Positions 62,595 to 64,000 of a DNA stretch of 64,000 nt are shown here, piece by piece. The notes under the pieces are model-generated. The model did no database searches. It saw only the letters and a list, made by a program, of their open reading frames with translations, and had not been told where the DNA came from. The translations under genes and the position numbers were made by a program. Source of the stretch: Cordylochernes scorpioides (taxonomy: Eukaryota; Arthropoda; Arachnida; Pseudoscorpiones; Chernetidae). The stretch is from assembly GCA_030710605.1 (NCBI GenBank), contig CP092870.1, forward strand, positions 94,990,941 to 95,054,940, given 5' to 3'. Position 1 is the first letter of the stretch, and each line of letters opens with the position of its first letter.

Positions 62595-63231
62595 CGAGAA
62601 TAGTTAATATTTATTCCGATAGATGGCGCAAGCCATCAGCAACTTAAGTTGCACGATAAGGAGATGCCTTTTTTCATAAAAAAAGCCTCCAGTTCAAAGT
62701 ATATTTGTATATGTATTAAAAAGGCTCATATTGGATCAACATATTTTATTCCGAATGAAGACATTAATACGCGAATGTTTCTTTTCACAAATAAATCAAA
62801 CTTCTACTGTCCTTACTGCGATGAACAAATATTGTGAGGGCTTGGCTCATCAGTGGTGAACCTTCCCAGCGGTTTTCATCGCATTAAGAACAGCATAAGT
62901 TTGATTTATTTGTGAAAAGAAACATTCGCGTCTTAATGTCTTCATTCGTTATATATAGATGGCGCATTATTGTTTTGTATTAATATTTTATTCCTTCAAT
63001 ATTTTTCGTATGGGTATGCGTCATAATTCAATGAAGAACTAAATTTAACTTGAGAAATCTGTTTGGAATTTGCATATCCTATAACGTGCTTCACAAAGCA
63101 AAGCTTGCCTCATCAAGGAACTCTGTGACATATGGTCACATAAAATATTGGAAGACTAAAATCATTTTGATCCAATATGAGCCTAACAAATTAAATATGA
63201 ATGGTTGCGTTTTCAAACATATGCTACAGGG

Positions 63232-63270
63232 CTGACAAGGGCCATTAGCCCGAAACCATGGTCTTCAGGT
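63232..63270 (+). ncRNA. Decayed hammerhead motif, second copy
   Basis: CTGACAAGGGCCATTAGCCC then GAAACCATGGTC, as at 20683-20722. Confidence 0.5.
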
Positions 63271-63696
63271 GGACGCTTCTCAGTTTACCAGAGTTGGTGT
63301 CGTGGCTTTGTCACCGACCCGTTTGTGACACCCCCCCCCCCCTAGTTTGCGGTGATGGTCAATAGATGGCGTCTAGTTTTGACAGGAGAGGCGCCCTATG
63401 CTTTTATAGATCAATTTCCTCCCGTCTATATGCATATACGTATAATATCACATTATGCAAATTGGAACAAAAATCCTCTCCAGCAGGATGAATTCAACAT
63501 TCTGCTCTCAGACGTCCTGGCATCAACACCAATCTGAATGGACACAGGTGCCTTCAGCCAACATGGAACCAATCGGCCAGGTGTCATCCTCTAGCCATTT
63601 TAGCGACCAGCAGAACCCAGTAAGGATAGTTCTTGATGTAAAATTAGGCCTAACAATTATCAGCCAGACAGAACTTGTGAGATGTGGACTGTGTAG

Positions 63697-63942
63697 GACG
63701 ATGTTTCCCAAGCCGTACGACTGGAGACCCTGAAAGATTTAGCCGAAAATACCAAAGAAAAAGAGTTGGGCCCTGGCGATGTGGAAAAGACCTTGGAACT
63801 CCTGGAAGAAATAGACAAAAAGGGCAGATTAGAATCCAATCTGATGCCAATCACAGAGGACCCCAAGATCAACCTAACCCTGACAGTGTATTCAAATCTG
63901 CTGACCAAGAAGAACAGAAAAGGATGGAAGAATATGTCTTGG
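63697..63942 (+). CDS. Second copy of the GAIN subdomain A exon
   Basis: Same splice sites, 82 codons and protein as 21349-21594, with a silent CTG to TTG change at 63768. Whether it belongs to a second receptor gene, or is the same exon from the other haplotype, cannot be told from this window. Confidence 0.75.
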
Positions 63943-64000
63943 GTGAGATTCCTGTTCTTAATTCCTTATTTGCATATACCACAATGTGTAATTTAAGAAC

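Larger units (their letters stand above)
62402..64000 (+). repeat. Second copy of 19849-21654
   Basis: Starts AACATCCTGCGAGAGGAGTT immediately after the gap and follows the first copy to the window end with few substitutions. It lacks the 193-bp insertion (20805-20997) and has small indels (a C run at 63331, a 10-bp deletion near 63425). Allelic haplotig or recent duplication. Confidence 0.95.

Overview
The window is nuclear DNA of an invertebrate animal, most likely an arthropod. Evidence: genes split by GT..AG introns in a generally AT-rich sequence, a eukaryotic tRNA-Gly, a U2 snRNA fragment, Ty3/gypsy, Jockey-like, Tc1, mariner, pogo/Tigger and hAT elements, and tRNA-derived SINEs. The transposon proteins look most like those of chelicerates (spiders and allies), but that is an impression from family resemblance and was not tested. 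There is no bacterial-style gene organisation.

Two host genes can be assembled by matching exon phases. (1) On the + strand, 19 exons from 6754 to 40802 encode an adhesion GPCR whose 5' end is missing. Domain order is C-type-lectin-like, a long Ser/Thr mucin stalk with a 23-residue repeat, hormone-receptor domain, GAIN, GPS cleavage site (SCSHL/TNFALL), seven-helix domain and a short tail. The phases close exactly, with an open frame of 1196 codons including the stop. (2) On the - strand, six phase-compatible exons from 61377 down to 48471 encode the C-terminal 280 residues of a coiled-coil, tail-anchored membrane protein. The two genes converge.

Nearly everything else is repeats, many nested inside the introns: a Tigger relic (765-2211) with its empty site preserved in a nearby duplicate; a palindromic Tc1 relic (4868-6254); a complete Ty3/gypsy element with identical LTRs (22885-28124); a mariner relic (37639-38645); a Jockey-like LINE (40866-46310) interrupted by a hAT element (41602-43370); a homogeneous 137-bp satellite at the 5' end of that LINE; two SINE families; a pogo-type MITE family; several foldback families; and many minisatellites.

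The most unusual signal is hammerhead-ribozyme architecture in several repeat families. Two copies have the full conserved core, on opposite strands 170 bp apart (19798-19839 minus, 19995-20043 plus), and the plus one recurs at 62546-62594. Many decayed versions share the same skeleton. This is what Penelope-like retroelements or retrozymes leave behind. A 100-N gap at 62302-62401 is followed by a near-identical second copy of 19849-21654, including a GAIN exon, which is either an assembly haplotig or a recent duplication.
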